Below are positions 24,635-36,552 of a stretch of DNA of 64,000 nucleotides, piece by piece. The notes beneath the pieces were generated by a model. That model was given only the letters and a program-made list of their open reading frames with translations. It was not told where the DNA came from and made no database searches. A program made the translations under genes and the position numbers. Each line of letters starts with the position of its first letter. Position 1 is the first letter of the stretch. Source of the stretch: Lepidodermella squamata (taxonomy: Eukaryota > Gastrotricha); NCBI GenBank assembly GCA_047495785.1, contig JBLDXI010000026.1:62001-126000 (forward strand), given 5' to 3'.

Positions 24635-26291
24635 TCAATGCGGCTGAGGACAGGTGGCTGGTCCCTTTATCCCAGGGATGTAGCATCCGATCGTTTGACG
24701 AATCCAGTTGACGTAAGGACTAATCATAGTGAGAACAGCCGGATCGTCAAGTTCACACCCAGCCTTACGTCGAGAGAAGATAGCGATCTATGAAAAAATT
24801 AAATAAAAGGTGACAGTTTAATAATGAGAAGGTAGATTCAAACTTACAGTTTTCAAGAGATCGTTCTTGAGAATGTCCGTTGATGGGACCATAACCGGGC
24901 TTCCCTCGTCACCATCGCATGGAACATCCTTCATCGTCAGCAAAGTGCTTTGGAAGCAAGCGTTGTAAACATCGCTGTAAGACGCGCCCGCAGCTTTCTT
25001 GCAAGTCGCGTTTTGAAACACTCCACCCGCGGCATATCTCGGCGAGTTCGCGTTCACTGTAGGCGCGCGGCCATTGATACCCCAGCCGCAGAAGAAATGC
25101 ATCTCGTTAGCCTGGGTTTTGCGCAAAGTTGCTCGCGGACATGCTGAAATCTGGTATTAAAGCCGTATTGACGTATTTGTTATTATCAATGGCTATCGAC
25201 TCCTTAAGCTTTATAACCGCGATATCAGCGAATGTACTATTGTAAAGCGGATGCACATTGTACTCCAAAACGGGATAGTTATTTTCAATAGTAGTGTTGA
25301 AATAGCCCACTCGAACTTTCAGTCCTAAAAGAGCTTCACCCGAAACACAGCTGCCGGAAGTCAGAATGAAGAGAGGGTCGATGATCACACCAGCGCATTT
25401 AAAACCCTTGGAGTTGCTAATTGCCACTATCCATGGGAACTGACCGTTTTGCGGAACAGTTCCAGTTGCTTGCGGAATCGGCGGGTAAGGAATATAAGGT
25501 GCGCCACTGGGTGCAGTACCATGAGCGGCTCTGCAGGCCTCATAAGCCTCACGCACTTCGTTCGTCGCAAGAGCCGCATCGTAAACCATAACACAAGAAA
25601 GAGAGGTTCCAAGAAGAGATTTATCTGAAGGTAAAGCTGAGCCGACAACCAGTCGCCGGGCTTTTTCAAGATTGTCGCAAAATTTCGGCTTGTATGTGGC
25701 AGCGTACATTGGACCCCATGGTCCGTGGACGGCGACCATGCATGAAGACTGGTCGTTGTCAATGACCACCGCAAAAAACGACCAATCGTTACCACGGAAT
25801 ACTTCATATGTGCCAATCTCCCCGTTCTGACCACTGATTGCCAGCTGAGGGCGCAAGTCAGAAGTGACCTTCAAATCCAAGCTCAGATAGCTTTTGCTGT
25901 TGTCATCAGTTAGGTTAATGAAGTTGCCGCGTACGTTTGCATTATCAACCCCATGGACCCTCGCAAACATGCTCACAGTCATAGATCGGCGACTGCTGAC
26001 ATTTTGCGGCTGAAGTGTAACGCCAAAGATGCCGTCTGTGCCATCTTTCCTCCAGTGACTTGTCTCAACCTGGCCAAAAGGTCCGGCGAAGGCTGTGTTG
26101 CTGCCGCCGCCGCAAGAACGTTGACAGTTAGCATTACGACCGGATACGTCATTCAAACGAGAATAATAATCTAAAGGCCAGAATCCAAGCAGATCGGCTC
26201 GACGAGGCCAGGGAATAACTTGCCGAGTGGCTGCTGATGAGTACTGAACAGCCAAGCTAAGAAGCAAGGCACTCAGTAGAAGTTTAACCAT
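24635..26291 (-). CDS. Secreted LamG plus trypsin-like pseudoprotease
   Basis: Exon 26291-24848 and exon 24787-24635 (phase 0, donor GTAAGT) encode about 531 residues. A signal peptide (LLLSALLLSLAVQYSSA) is followed by a LamG/concanavalin-like domain (GFWPLDYYSRLNDVSGR onwards) and a chymotrypsin-fold domain. All three triad positions can be found. His is replaced in TSGSC (normally TAAHC), Asp is kept in ADIAVIKL, and Ser is replaced in DGDEGSP (normally GDSGGP). It is therefore a serine protease homologue, likely a secreted binding or regulatory protein. Near 25115-25125 the frame is shifted by one base at a run of four A's: the sequence before reads to a stop and the next frame continues as NEMHFFCGWGIN. 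This is either a base error or a recent frameshift. AATAAA lies just past the stop. Confidence 0.75.
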
Positions 26292-27480
26292 TTTGGGTGA
26301 AAATTTGGCTCGCGGGCTGTGTCCATTAAATAATGAACTCAAAAGCGATACAGAACAAATAATACAGCATCTGTATGCCGTGGGAGAGCACGACTGGTAA
26401 ACACCGGTTTCCAATGGAATTTTCTCTCAGATAAAAACCGATTTTTTTATTTGAACTGATATTAATGACTTCTTAATGACGCGTGTGATAGAAAATTGAT
26501 AAATAGGTCATGCAGCTATATCGCATGAACCGCAGTCAAAAGTGCCGTTGTCGGACTACGCCTAGGCGCGTGCGAAAATGTCGGCACGTGATAATATCAC
26601 CTAGTACGCCGTAGTCGCCGTATATACAGTGCAGCCCAGAAGTTAGGAAGATTAGGCAAGATTAGGAATTCCCCTAGCTGACCTAGTTTCAGGTCCACGA
26701 TTGTGTCCGCGATTCAGGTCCATGAATAAGCGAGCTTCAATTTGAGAATTCATTAGAAGCGTCGCAGCGCAGAGACATACCTTTAATATAGACGTAAATC
26801 TGGGGAGGCAACAGCGCTGCTTCCCCGCACAGATATGCGCCCGTTCATCGAGGCAAACGATCAGGATTGCCCGAAGACAACTGATCTGAAGCACATCAAG
26901 GAGAAAAACAAGTTGATTTTTTAGCAGGGATGTAAACTTAATCGAAGGAAGCAACAAAGCGACTTCTCAAATAAGGTCGCCTCGCTAAGAACACGGCATC
27001 GGCTTTCCAAATCTGAATTCTTCGTCCTTGCGCCGCACGCTCGGCTCGTCCCCAGGCCAGAGCAGGTCATTTTGTAAGACAATAAAATTAACCATCCCCG
27101 CCATGCCTTTCATCTTTTGATGATATGTATGTTTTTCTCATCAAGCTGTTGTGATGAAGTGCACATTTTCCAGTTTTTATTTGCTGGAATTTTCCGCTCG
27201 CCTTTTATTTTTCTATTATTTTCTCGCCGATCTGGTAGGATGTTGTTTTGTCTTTTTTGAACCAGTCGCCCTACCGAGCTCAGGGGTAAGGGCTAGCTGG
27301 AGCTTCTCACGTGATTCACGTGATATGGCGCATCGGGCATATTTACTCAATGAATGGCAGAGTGCTTTTCGAGCTGCCGAATCGAGCTCAAGTCATTATT
27401 CCTATTTCATACTTCGAAAGAAAGTCGATCATTTAATCCATTTAATCGATTTTATCCATTTAACATTTGCAGTTTAATAT
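26292..27480. other. Intergenic, no confident gene
   Basis: Only short open frames are seen. No splice-consistent exon was found until the small candidate gene at 27479. Confidence 0.45.
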
Positions 27481-27810
27481 GGCCAAGCTCGTTGTAATTC
27501 TTGCGATTGTGGTAAGGTTTTTCTGCAATCATCATGTATCAGCGAAATAACTTATTTTTCCTTAAGGCCGCTGCACTACCTGCTCAACGGCTCATAAAAT
27601 CCACGCAAACATCGGGAACGTTAAACCAATGATTTCATCAGGATATTGGAGTATGAATGATGATTGATAATAACTGAAATCCACTGCGAGAAGCTGCCCG
27701 TTTTCAGAAGGCAAGGGCCTCAGGGCACGTGCCCCGTGCACCTGATGCCAATGCAGAAGTTATACAAGTCTAAAAATGAAAGTTGCTTTGTTTACAGTTC
27801 TAAGAATTAA
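27479..27810 (+). CDS. Possible small secreted peptide gene
   Basis: ATG at 27479 begins MAKLVVILAIV, ends at a GTAAGG donor and continues after TTCCTTAAG with AAALPAQRLIKSTQT, a typical signal peptide start. Without further splicing it stops after 32 residues. With a GTTAAA donor and the TTTTCAG acceptor near 27709, a third exon would add a tail with two Cys, ending at TAA near 27810. The exon reading is tentative and no family is recognised. Confidence 0.3.
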
Positions 27811-27970
27811 ACTGCGGCAATCGTCGATCTATCGGTTGGTGATCTGGGCTATGCTGCGCGCGTGTGCTGACAATCGCAAGTGCCGCGCCTCGTATGACTT
27901 AGCTTAATGGGTTTAACAGAATTAAGGCAAATTATGAACCATAATAGGAGTCTTCATGTTTTTAGTTCGA
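27810..27970 (-). pseudogene. Decayed remnant of the secreted-peptide family
   Basis: On the minus strand this matches the start region of the 44.8-kb peptide gene (GGAGTCTTCATGTTTTTAGT leader, then GAACCATAAT... instead of a clean GGCC ATAAC). It reaches the GATCACCAACCGATAGATCG segment. Frames are broken throughout and the Cys region is absent. Confidence 0.6.
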
Positions 27971-28260
27971 ACGCTGAATTCATCCACTGCTCACGGTTGA
28001 TGCGGCTTTTTAGCTCATCCAGTCGACGAAGGAGCGTTTCGGCAGCGTCGAAAAAATGCGAAGAACCTAAAAGTACCGATTGAGCGCACGAAGGATAGTG
28101 GATAGGCGCAGCTCGGCGCCATATCGCAAAAACAGGGCGACGTACCACCACATGAAATAATGTGCCATTTCACCCACAACTACTGAGGTCGTTATCAAAA
28201 ATTGTTTCTCGTTGAAGGAGATGCCGAGGAAGCGCGGTATAGCCGTGTAATGCTGCGAAA
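27954..28260 (-). other. Uncharacterised open-frame fragments
   Basis: Two overlapping minus-strand frames look more structured than chance: one hydrophobic (GEMAHYFMWWYVALFLRYGA) and one helical (AETLLRRLDELKSRINREQW), meeting near 28065. They may be remnants of an exon disrupted by the neighbouring duplication. No family is recognised. Confidence 0.2.
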
Positions 28261-28499
28261 TGACAACCCGTGATTACTATACATTTTCAAATTACAAATC
28301 TTAAAAGCTGAGAAACCTTGAGATATAATCAATTTGTTATTATTTGATATTTTTATTAGTCAATATTTTCCATTGAAGCGACGGCATTTGAATTAGCGAA
28401 TGGGCACTAAACTATAAATATTTGAGAGACTAGCGCTGGCAAATCACATAGTTTGAAAGATCACAGAATTTGATGTATCAATTCATCGAGATCATAATT

Positions 28500-28650
28500 A
28501 AATTCATAGAGATCTACATTCATTCTATATTTTTACATTCTATACTTATGTCTATATTCAATTCATAGAGATCTACAATGTATAATCCATAAATGTATAT
28601 CCATATATCCATATCCATCCATATCCATTTATGTATATCCGTAAGTCTAC
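28500..28650. repeat. AT-rich simple repeat (TATCCA/ATATC type)
   Basis: Repeated ATCCATATCCATATC and CTATATTC-like words lie just downstream of the peptide gene at 28660. Confidence 0.6.
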
Positions 28651-28659
28651 AGTGTAGAG

Positions 28660-28974
28660 TTAAGTATTGGCGGACTTCCAGCATTCGATTAAGCATGATT
28701 TTATCGATTTCAAAACGACTCTGCCAAAATTGCATTGAAACAGTAAACAATTCGGAAATCGCAATTGCTTCGATTCGTTTCCAGATCTAAGAGGCTGTGG
28801 CTCCGCGGCATTAACCGTCGGTTGAGCTGGACTAGGCTGTGTGATTGTGCTTACAATAGGAAGCGTCTCGTCTAGACTAGGCTGTGAGCTGACAATCGGG
28901 AGCGCCTCGTTTGACGTGAAGTAGCTGCTTAACACGGTGAAAAGAATTGCTGCAAAAGATGCACTGAGAGCCAT
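28660..28974 (-). CDS. Secreted Cys-pair peptide, family member 2
   Basis: Intact frame of 104 residues from the ATG at 28974. The upstream in-frame ATG used by other members is ATA here. A signal peptide (ALSASFAAILFTVLSSYFTS) is followed by the family NEALPIVSSQPS block, which is partly duplicated here (ETLPIVSTITQPS), then PLRSGNESKQ and the C-terminal Cys core with C-x4-C and C-x3-C (CLLFQC ... CLIEC). Four Cys, no other domain. It shares promoter and flanks with the copies at 13.9, 35 and 44.7 kb. The mature peptide is probably disulfide-linked and secreted; the role is unknown. Confidence 0.7.
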   Translation of the reverse strand: MALSASFAAILFTVLSSYFTSNEALPIVSSQPSLDETLPIVSTITQPSPAQPTVNAAEPQPLRSGNESKQLRFPNCLLFQCNFGRVVLKSIKSCLIECWKSANT

Positions 28975-29394
28975 AACAGGATTCTTTATGTTTTAGTGCA
29001 AACGATAATATATTCCACATCAACGAATTTAGATATGTGACACCGCACTTGCTGAATGCTGGTATATATGGTACCATTTTATCTCTCAGATCGATTTGAG
29101 GGAAATGTAAAATGATTCAAATTAATCTTTGCAGGTGACTAGTTTTCATCTTGACCAAATGAGAGGGTGTGGCTAGTTCACATGCTTTCATTCGCTATTC
29201 CAATATATTTATGCCATCAATGACGCAAAACCAGTAATGAATATCTAATGTGATTCTTTGATCTATGATAGATCTAATCTATGAATATCTTATCTATGAA
29301 TATTTAACAATAGAGCAAGTGAGGCTCTATGGTGAGCCGCAAAATTACTCATACGAAGCATGATTCATGACCCTCCAGATTGTCCGGGATAAGG

Positions 29395-29545
29395 TTTACA
29401 GTTTATTGAGAACCTGCTCTTTTCGAATAGAACCTGAAACAAGTCAATAGTATGGATCAACCATCAATCGATGAAAATGGTCACATTCAGCAGCAATACA
29501 TTCAATTTCGAATAGTTGCCTTATTGGGTTGGTTTCATTGCGCAA
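29395..29545. repeat. Duplicated upstream flank of the peptide family (also 35605 and 45185)
   Basis: TTTATTGAGAACCTGCTCTT, GTATGGATCAACCAT(C/T)AATC and GATGAAAATGGT blocks recur at 35605-35735 and 45185-45320. At 45.3 kb the block runs into the end of the WAP gene, marking that locus as the likely source of the duplication. Confidence 0.65.
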
Positions 29546-29642
29546 CCATTTCATTGCGGAATTATTTATCTGCGGAGAAAAGCTATTTGATGGCAGTTCT
29601 AGGGGCTTTCGAATACCCTGATCACGATTTTAAACGCCGTGT

Positions 29643-32600
29643 TTGTCTTTCAGGGCTGCAAAATCTGCAGAACTTCCCGCGCAGTGAAAATGATTTCCCA
29701 TAAAACCCGCTCGCTCGCTGCGCTCGCTCGCGGAATCCTCTACTTCCCTGGAGTATTTTTTGCATTTACGTTCATTCACTCTTTTTTCCTTTTTCTCTCT
29801 CTCTCTCTTTTTGTTTTTTCTTCGGGCTTATTTTTCCGTTACATTATTCATTCAGTTATTTCTTGGATTTTTAATATCGAATGGTTACGCCTCGTAGAGA
29901 AAAAGAAGTCTTTGACTCGAAAGCTCAGGTTGCATGCGGCGTCTGCAAGAACAGCATTCGGAATGACCGACTACAACAGCATTTCGACTCGCAGCATCCA
30001 GGCTTAGCTGCCCATACAGTGTTACCTTCGGGTCAAAAATTCCTACCTTATGCATCGCCGCCTAATTATAAGTCGCCAGCTTCAGTCAACAAGGACAACA
30101 AAGCCTCTAAGCGATTGGCTTTCGACTCTCCAGGTGCCAAGCAGATCCAACCTAAGAAGACTCGTGTTGAAGAAACAGCTGGTTCTTCTCAAGCGTCATT
30201 GGCTCCTGTAGCCGCGGGATCGAGAAGTCATTCGGTTGATCCGGCGATTGGGCAGCGTGCTGTTACTGCAGCTGATGAGCGAAGTCAAAGCACAATTGGA
30301 TATCGTTCAACAGTGCATTGCGAAGATATACGTGGTACTTCGTCTCTATCTGGTGCCACAGAATTCAGGTTGGACTCGATTGATAACCGTTTAACGGATC
30401 TGCAGAAGGATTTGAAGCTCATAATTTCGTTGAGTAATAAGGCTGATGTGACTTCACCTGAAGACGAAGACGAAGAAAAATCAGTCAAAGAAGCAATGAT
30501 GGCGTTGATCCACTGCTCGAAATCTTTGGATCGAATTTTGCAAGTCTGTCCGTCATTCAAACTTCTCACCGATGATCGAGTTGAATGCTTAACATGTCAT
30601 GCAGAATTTAGTCGACTTCAAGAGTTTTATACGTTGCGGCGTAATCTCAAGTTACATCTTATGACTAATCAACACGTCATTCAAGAAAATAAACTGAAAG
30701 CCGAAGAACAAGGCCGGGCAAAACAAATGAGTCGCAATGAGCAAGCCGGAATGAACGTGGGCCGCGTCGCTTACTACCTGCTTAAACATGGTCGACCGTA
30801 TGTTGATTTTGAAATCTTGCTATTTCTGATGTGGAAAAATGGGAGCTACGTTGGCGAGATCAACCATTCTCGTGACTTGATACCAAATTTGAGGCCATTA
30901 TTTCATACTTTGATAATGGCAAAGGTACATGCCTATCTTCTTTCGCCTTTGGAGGCAACCCAAGAGCGGCCATTAGTATCAATTCTTGCGGATAAAATGT
31001 CCCCTAAGAAGCGCACTGGTCACATGTTCGGAGCGACGGTTTTTACCCCAGAGAGCGCCAACCTTCTCACGACATTTTCTCTGAATATTCTGCCGGTGAA
31101 AAATCACACCGGAGATGGATTGGCTCTTCAAGTAATCGACGTTTGTCGCCAAAATAGCATTGAGATCTCGCAGATTGCGAGCTGTGGATTTGACGGACAA
31201 TATTTTAAACTGGGTGTCGATGAAAAGCTGAAAGCCCACGGACTTGAAGCCCATTGCGAGTGGGATATGCCTCATCGTGTCCAGCTTGCCGAAAAGGATT
31301 TTCGGGAGGCAGTCAAATGGGTTCGTGACTCACTCTCACTGGTTGCAAACTTCGTCTCTGAATTGAATTTCGGAAAATCTTTGGAAGTTCTGCTAGATAT
31401 CGTTGAAGAAGAAAAGGCTGACTACACATCGCTCAAATCCTATTCCTCAACTCGGTGAGTAAATGTGATTTGTTTTTTGTTCAATTTTCCAAAATAATAA
31501 GGCCATTGAATTGCTCTACTTGGAAAATCAATTGAGTATTATCTGACTAACGATTGCTCCTATGACAAAATCAACGTCATTTTCGAAATCAGCATGAAAT
31601 TCTGAGTAGATCTATATGAAACAACACTAGTCTATCAATTTCCTATCAATAGGTGCAATAAAGCAATAAAAACACTAATTACCCCTAATTATCTCAGGAA
31701 CGGTGATGAATACGAAAATTCTGAAAAAACAGCCGTGCTCAGCGTGTAAAACTTACCCCTTCGGGATTTCTAAGGGGGAAATTGACATGAAAGGAGCCGA
31801 TTTACCGACTTTTCTTTCATCTGTTAGTTCAAAGGCGGTATTTTATTAATTAGCGGAAGTAAATAACCGCAAAAGTCTATGCAGTAAAATTCAACGCAAA
31901 ATCCCGTTAACGGCTTTTCTGAGTCACTTCTAGGGTAATTTTTCGCGAGGATTTCGAATTTTCGACGCTCCAATCACCCAGATGCATCAATCTATCGGAA
32001 TTCGATTATCGATTATCGATTTTTTTCTAATCGATTTTTTTCTTCCTTAGATTTGCGTCTTATGTTCATCAGGCGCTAAAAGCGGTATGGGATGATCTGA
32101 AGGTTATGATTTTAGCTCTGGCGGATATATCCGAATCACCGAGCACGGAAGTGAAGAAGAAAGCGCGATGTTCGGCGATTCTCAAGGAAGTTAAAACGGC
32201 CAGATTCATCGCTGACCTTGGTCTGCTTATCGATTTCTATGAATTACTTGGCAGAGTCTCGATGAGAGTGCAGACTGTTAACTTGCTTCCACGTCAGCGC
32301 ACAGGCGCAATCAAATCGATGATTGACGATCTCTCTAAAATGGAGGCTGATATGACAAAGGTATTGTCTTGCCACACTTATGTCGAGGCTTCCTGCGAAC
32401 CGACCGACGCTTGGTCGATATTCTCTAGAACTCGCGTTCACATCGCAACTAACAATTTTGCCGGCATCGCCCTCGTTAGCGAATTTTCGACGAGATTCAA
32501 AGCTAACGCGCATGAAGATCGTAGAGAGCTGCTGCTGGGCTCTTGCAAGCGCGGAGTGGAAATTTGTCGAGTGATGAAAAAATTTCTGAAAACGCGAGTA

Positions 32601-33411
32601 CCAGAAATAGGGAATAAGGACAATTGGATTGCGGAGTTTATTGACGCTGCGGCAGCCACTTGTGGCCGAAAAGGATGCATCAAGGAACTGATCGGAGTGC
32701 CGAGCGAATTCAGCCAGACAGTGTCTGATTTGTTATCCGAGCTTCAAGCTGTGAAACGATCCGATTTTATTTCAGAAAATTCCCGCAACCCCGAAATCGA
32801 CGTCGTCAAGACTATATTCAGGTCATTTTTCAAAAATCGATCTGAATTCCTGCGCGTTTTAGCTCGCTATGTTATGTCTAAGCCGATTGAATCGGTTGTC
32901 GAATCGATCGGATCTATCATCCGATTTAGGACAGAAGCCCATCAAATTGGCGGTTTGATGAACTTGGCAGCGCTTAATGAAGAAGTCGCGATCCATTGGA
33001 ATGGTCCAACCATTAACAACGCCGACGGATTGGTGCGAAAGGTTCTGGAAGAGAAATTTGGCGGCGGACCCGACAAATGGCACTTCACCACGGTCGACGA
33101 CAGGGCCAAATATAAACAAACGAGCAAGGTTATCACTCGCATTTCCAATGAAAATAATGACGTTTCATTCATGAAATGGTGATTATTGATGAGTTGAATT
33201 GAATCGAATCGATTATTTGATGAAGTAAACGTGAGAAAAAAGTATGAATTTTTGGGTCAATTTCCCGTTGTTTTTCCGGATTTCCCGGTGATTTAAGACG
33301 ATTTCCAGGCACATTTCAAGCGAAATTTCCCAAAAAATTTCCCGCTGCGCTGAAAAATTTCCCGCGCAGCCACTGCGCCATTTTTGCAGATTTTGCATCC
33401 CTGTTGTCTTT
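29643..33411 (+). mobile_element. Complete hAT DNA transposon
   Basis: The element spans 29651-33403. It starts with CAGGGCTGCAAAATCTGCAG, and its right end, read on the minus strand, starts CAGGGATGCAAAATCTGCAA, the classic hAT terminal form. It is flanked by a perfect 8-bp target duplication TTGTCTTT (29643-29650 and 33404-33411). Subterminal regions carry repeated TTTCCCGC and GCGCAG words. The two-exon transposase between the ends appears intact. Perfect duplications and an open transposase suggest recent insertion and possible activity. Confidence 0.95.
29881..33182 (+). CDS. hAT family transposase
   Basis: Exon 29881-31454 joins exon 32051-33182 across a 596-nt intron (CG|GTGAGT, CCTTAG|A), giving 901 residues with no stop. 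The N-terminus has a BED-like finger (Cys19, Cys22, His34, His39) for binding DNA; a second Cys/His cluster (CLTC ... H) lies near residue 238. The RNase-H-like catalytic core shows an Asp near 370 (ILADKMS), a second Asp in CGFDGQY near 437, and the hAT motif WDMPHRVQLAEKD near 462, matching the usual HCxxHRLxLAxxD. The acidic residue of the C-terminal half was not assigned. The C-terminal part contains WNGP and helical segments as in other hAT proteins. The gene sits wholly inside the TIRs. Confidence 0.85.
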
Positions 33412-34908
33412 ATCTATCACCGTTACGGCTGTACAAAAACTGGCCCAAATCGTCCTATCCGGTGTCCTGGTCTCGCAATCATGTAGCCAACATCGAAAAG
33501 CAATATTCGTCCTCAAATCAAGAAGTCATCAAATTCAATTTTCTGCAAATTTTCTAAGTCGAAATTCCGAAATCGTCCTTCCCGCCGTGAAAGGGTTAAA
33601 CAGCTTTATTACTTCAATAACTATTCAAGGTCAGTAGTTATGCGCCGTGACAGTTTGTACCTATAATCATGTCACCACTGTTGTTCGCGAACAAGAGGCA
33701 TAACATAGAATAACAAAGAATAAAGAATTACCGACCGGTTTTTTTCGCAAATAAGTTTCATTTTGGAATTAAAAAATATTGGCCCATATATAGTCGTCAA
33801 ACTTTGGCGCGTAATTTTTCTGCCATATTTTCAGATTTTCTCCGCTTCAGTAAAAAGTGTACATGGCTGCGCTATGAACTATATTCAATCTATATTCTAT
33901 ATTCTATATATCTATATTCTAACTATAGATATCTATAATGTAAATTACCGGGTTCGTACCAACATATGCGGACATATGGACATCTGTATGTCCGCATATG
34001 TCTGCAGACATTGCAGTATACAAGTAGGCTCTATTAAATATCGGTTTCAATTAAAGTTTAAAGTTAAGTATAATATAACATACTGGCTGATAGGCGAGGA
34101 CCTTCTGATCAGCAGCTAGTCGTAATTGTGATACTGTAATAATCCTAAGATCCGAATATTCACATTTTAACTGCAGTTTTCAAGTTGAAAGGCATGGAGC
34201 ATTAGAGGCTTGTTCTGCCGCGTTGCCAACGATAAGATTGTAACGGTGACAGGTATTCAAAGTCAAAGGTTCTTGACCGATCGACCCGACTTGTATGATA
34301 TTAAATGAAGTTTAGCAAAAACACGTTCGAATGTACGAAACTAAAAGGCTTTTTATTTACGGCTGAACCTAGCTACACTTGTTGATCTCCAAAGCGGAAG
34401 ATGATATAAAAGTATAAAATTTGGCCTGTTTATAGGCATATAGGCGGAATGGCATCAGGTTATTGCTAGCACGCACTAGACAGGAATAACAATTCGTGGC
34501 GCGACACGTGCTATTTATTAAAGGTGTCACCGCCACACTCGTCCGTGCTTCGGTAAATCCGAAACCGGGTGGAACTAGCCAGAAAATAATGACGAAGTTT
34601 TCATGGAATTATGTAATCATGATCACAAGACAGCTGTTGTTCAGATCATTGACATTTTAACCTGAGTCGGAACGTTGAACGGTGAATCGGAACGGTGAAT
34701 AGCACAGACGGTCGGAGGGTTAGATGTTAGATGTGCGGAGGCCATTAGAAACGAATCGAACGAAACGTGTTGATGCCAAGGATGCTACCACGCGGGATTA
34801 TAGGTATGGTTCGCAGGCGCGGACCAAGTTGCCGGAATATTGCCGGGCGAGAGTCGGCGGTCGAGTGCACACATCGAGGAAGGTCGGGAAGGCACATATC
34901 TATGAAGT
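33412..34908. other. Intergenic with simple repeats and a hairpin
   Basis: A (TATATTC)n-like AT tract lies at about 33880-33930, and a hairpin built from ATGCGGACATA and TATGTCCGCAT lies near 33965-34000. No coding exon is supported. Confidence 0.45.
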
Positions 34909-35196
34909 CTACGGTGAACTATTTAGCTTGGCGAGCTTCCAGCATTGTTTCATGCATGGTGCGCTCGCAAACGGACCGACACTGCCCATATTGCATAGGA
35001 ACTGTAAGCAATCCTTAATTAGCTTCGCTTTGTTTCCAGATCTAAGAAACTGTGAAAATCGCCAATCCATTGGTTGATCAGGACTAGGCTGTGAGCTGAC
35101 AATCGGAAGCGCCTCGTTTGACGTGACGTAGCTGCTTAACACTGTGAACAGAATTGCTGCAACGGAAGCGCTTAGGGCCATAACAGGAGTCTTCAT
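34909..35196 (-). CDS. Secreted Cys-pair peptide, family member 3
   Basis: Intact 95-residue frame beginning MKTPVMALSAS at the ATG at 35196. It has the family signal peptide, the EALPIVSSQPSPDQP block and one QFLRSGN unit. The Cys core is CLQFLC ... CMKQC. Four Cys only. The promoter is shared with its sisters but interrupted by a (TATC)n microsatellite at about 35275-35330, which could alter expression. It is probably secreted and disulfide-bonded. Confidence 0.75.
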   Translation of the reverse strand: MKTPVMALSASVAAILFTVLSSYVTSNEALPIVSSQPSPDQPMDWRFSQFLRSGNKAKLIKDCLQFLCNMGSVGPFASAPCMKQCWKLAKLNSSP

Positions 35197-36094
35197 GTTT
35201 TTAGTTTAAACGATAATATCCTCCACTTGAGCGAATTTAGCTATCTGACACCGCACTTGCTGAATGCTCATTTTTATATCTATTATCTATATCTATATCT
35301 ATATATCTATATCTATTATTTCTTTTATATCTCATTTCGATTTCAGGGAAATAAAAGATGAGTCAATTTCATCTTTGAAATGACTAGTTTTCATCTTCAC
35401 CAATAATGAGACTGGGAAATGAGAGCGCGGTAAATGCAGTAACTTTCAATAGCTATTTTGATGTTATTACGCCAACAATAGTAACGAATATCTAATTAAA
35501 TTCTCATAGAGCAGGTGAAAGCAAGCTCAATGGCGAGTCGCAAAAGTACTCATACAACGCAATGATTCACCGTAAAGTTATTTTCTGTTTTTTTAAGGGA
35601 TGAGGTTTACAATTTATTGAGAACCTGCTCTTTGCAAATAATAGAACCTCAAACAAGTCAACAGTATGGATCAACCATTAATCGATGAAAATGGTTAAAT
35701 TTAGTAGCAATACATTCAATTTCCAAGATTGATCATGCTAAATAAAGAGCCCCCTAATTACTTCGCGCGTTTCCCCTAAATAGGGTGGCTCAAGTACCTT
35801 GTTTAAGGGGAAGCTTCACTGTACCCTGAGCCCCTTAGTTAACGTCTAATTAGAGTGATTTGTTTTCTGGTGCACCCCTATCGGTATGTAACATTCTTCT
35901 GAAAGAATAAAACTGATGCACGTTATTCGTACTGAGCAGCGGATAAGTTGAACATCTTCAGTCTTGATACCATAAAAATAAATGAATCCATAGTGAAAAC
36001 GAGGTTTTTGTATCGTAACAACGGTTGGGTTGCCCAACTCATATCTGATACCACGTGAATGAGCAGCTCGCATTCTATTGGTATTAAGCAGAGA
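35197..36094. other. Duplicated upstream flank, no gene
   Basis: This contains the family promoter and upstream block (35340-35740) and the short dispersed repeat at 35870-35935. The retroelement begins at about 36095. Confidence 0.5.
35275..35330. repeat. (TATATC)n microsatellite in a peptide-gene promoter
   Basis: A run of TATC/TATATC units replaces the TATA region seen in the other family copies. Confidence 0.75.
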
Positions 36095-36519
36095 TGAGAA
36101 TGGGTCGGGTCATTTGGGTCTTTTTTGGGAAGCCAGTCCGGAGAACCCGTACTGGGTGTAGTGGGTTTTCCCGCTACAAGCAATCTCATCTGAGCCCTAT
36201 ACGACAGGCACACAGACATCTGGCACCGGTATTGAGGGCTGGGGTAGCACACCACGCATTTCTAGGTAGCGTGGCAGGATACAATGGGAGACAGTAAGTT
36301 TTCCCAAACCGGTAGTCTAACCGGTAGATGCACTGGTATTAGGCAACTGATGGCTCGGAGTATCCCACAAAGTTTGCTGGGGCAGCCACCAAGTCAAGCG
36401 GTACCACCACGTCAAGGTTCCAGTGCTTCGGCCCGTTTTTTTATTTGGGAAAATTATTCCCAAGGGCTAGGGCCCAGTGGACCCATCTAGAGACCAGTGG
36501 TCCCGATGCCCTTAAAGCT

Positions 36520-36552
36520 GCTTTCTTTCAAGTTGAAAAAAAGCAGACTGAG
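36520..36552. other. Conserved hairpin in the element's non-coding region, copy 1
   Basis: CTGCTTTcTTTCAA and its near-perfect complement TTGAAAaAAAGCAG form a stem. The same hairpin lies in copy 2 at about 40918-40948. Conservation in otherwise diverged sequence suggests a function in the RNA. Confidence 0.55.
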
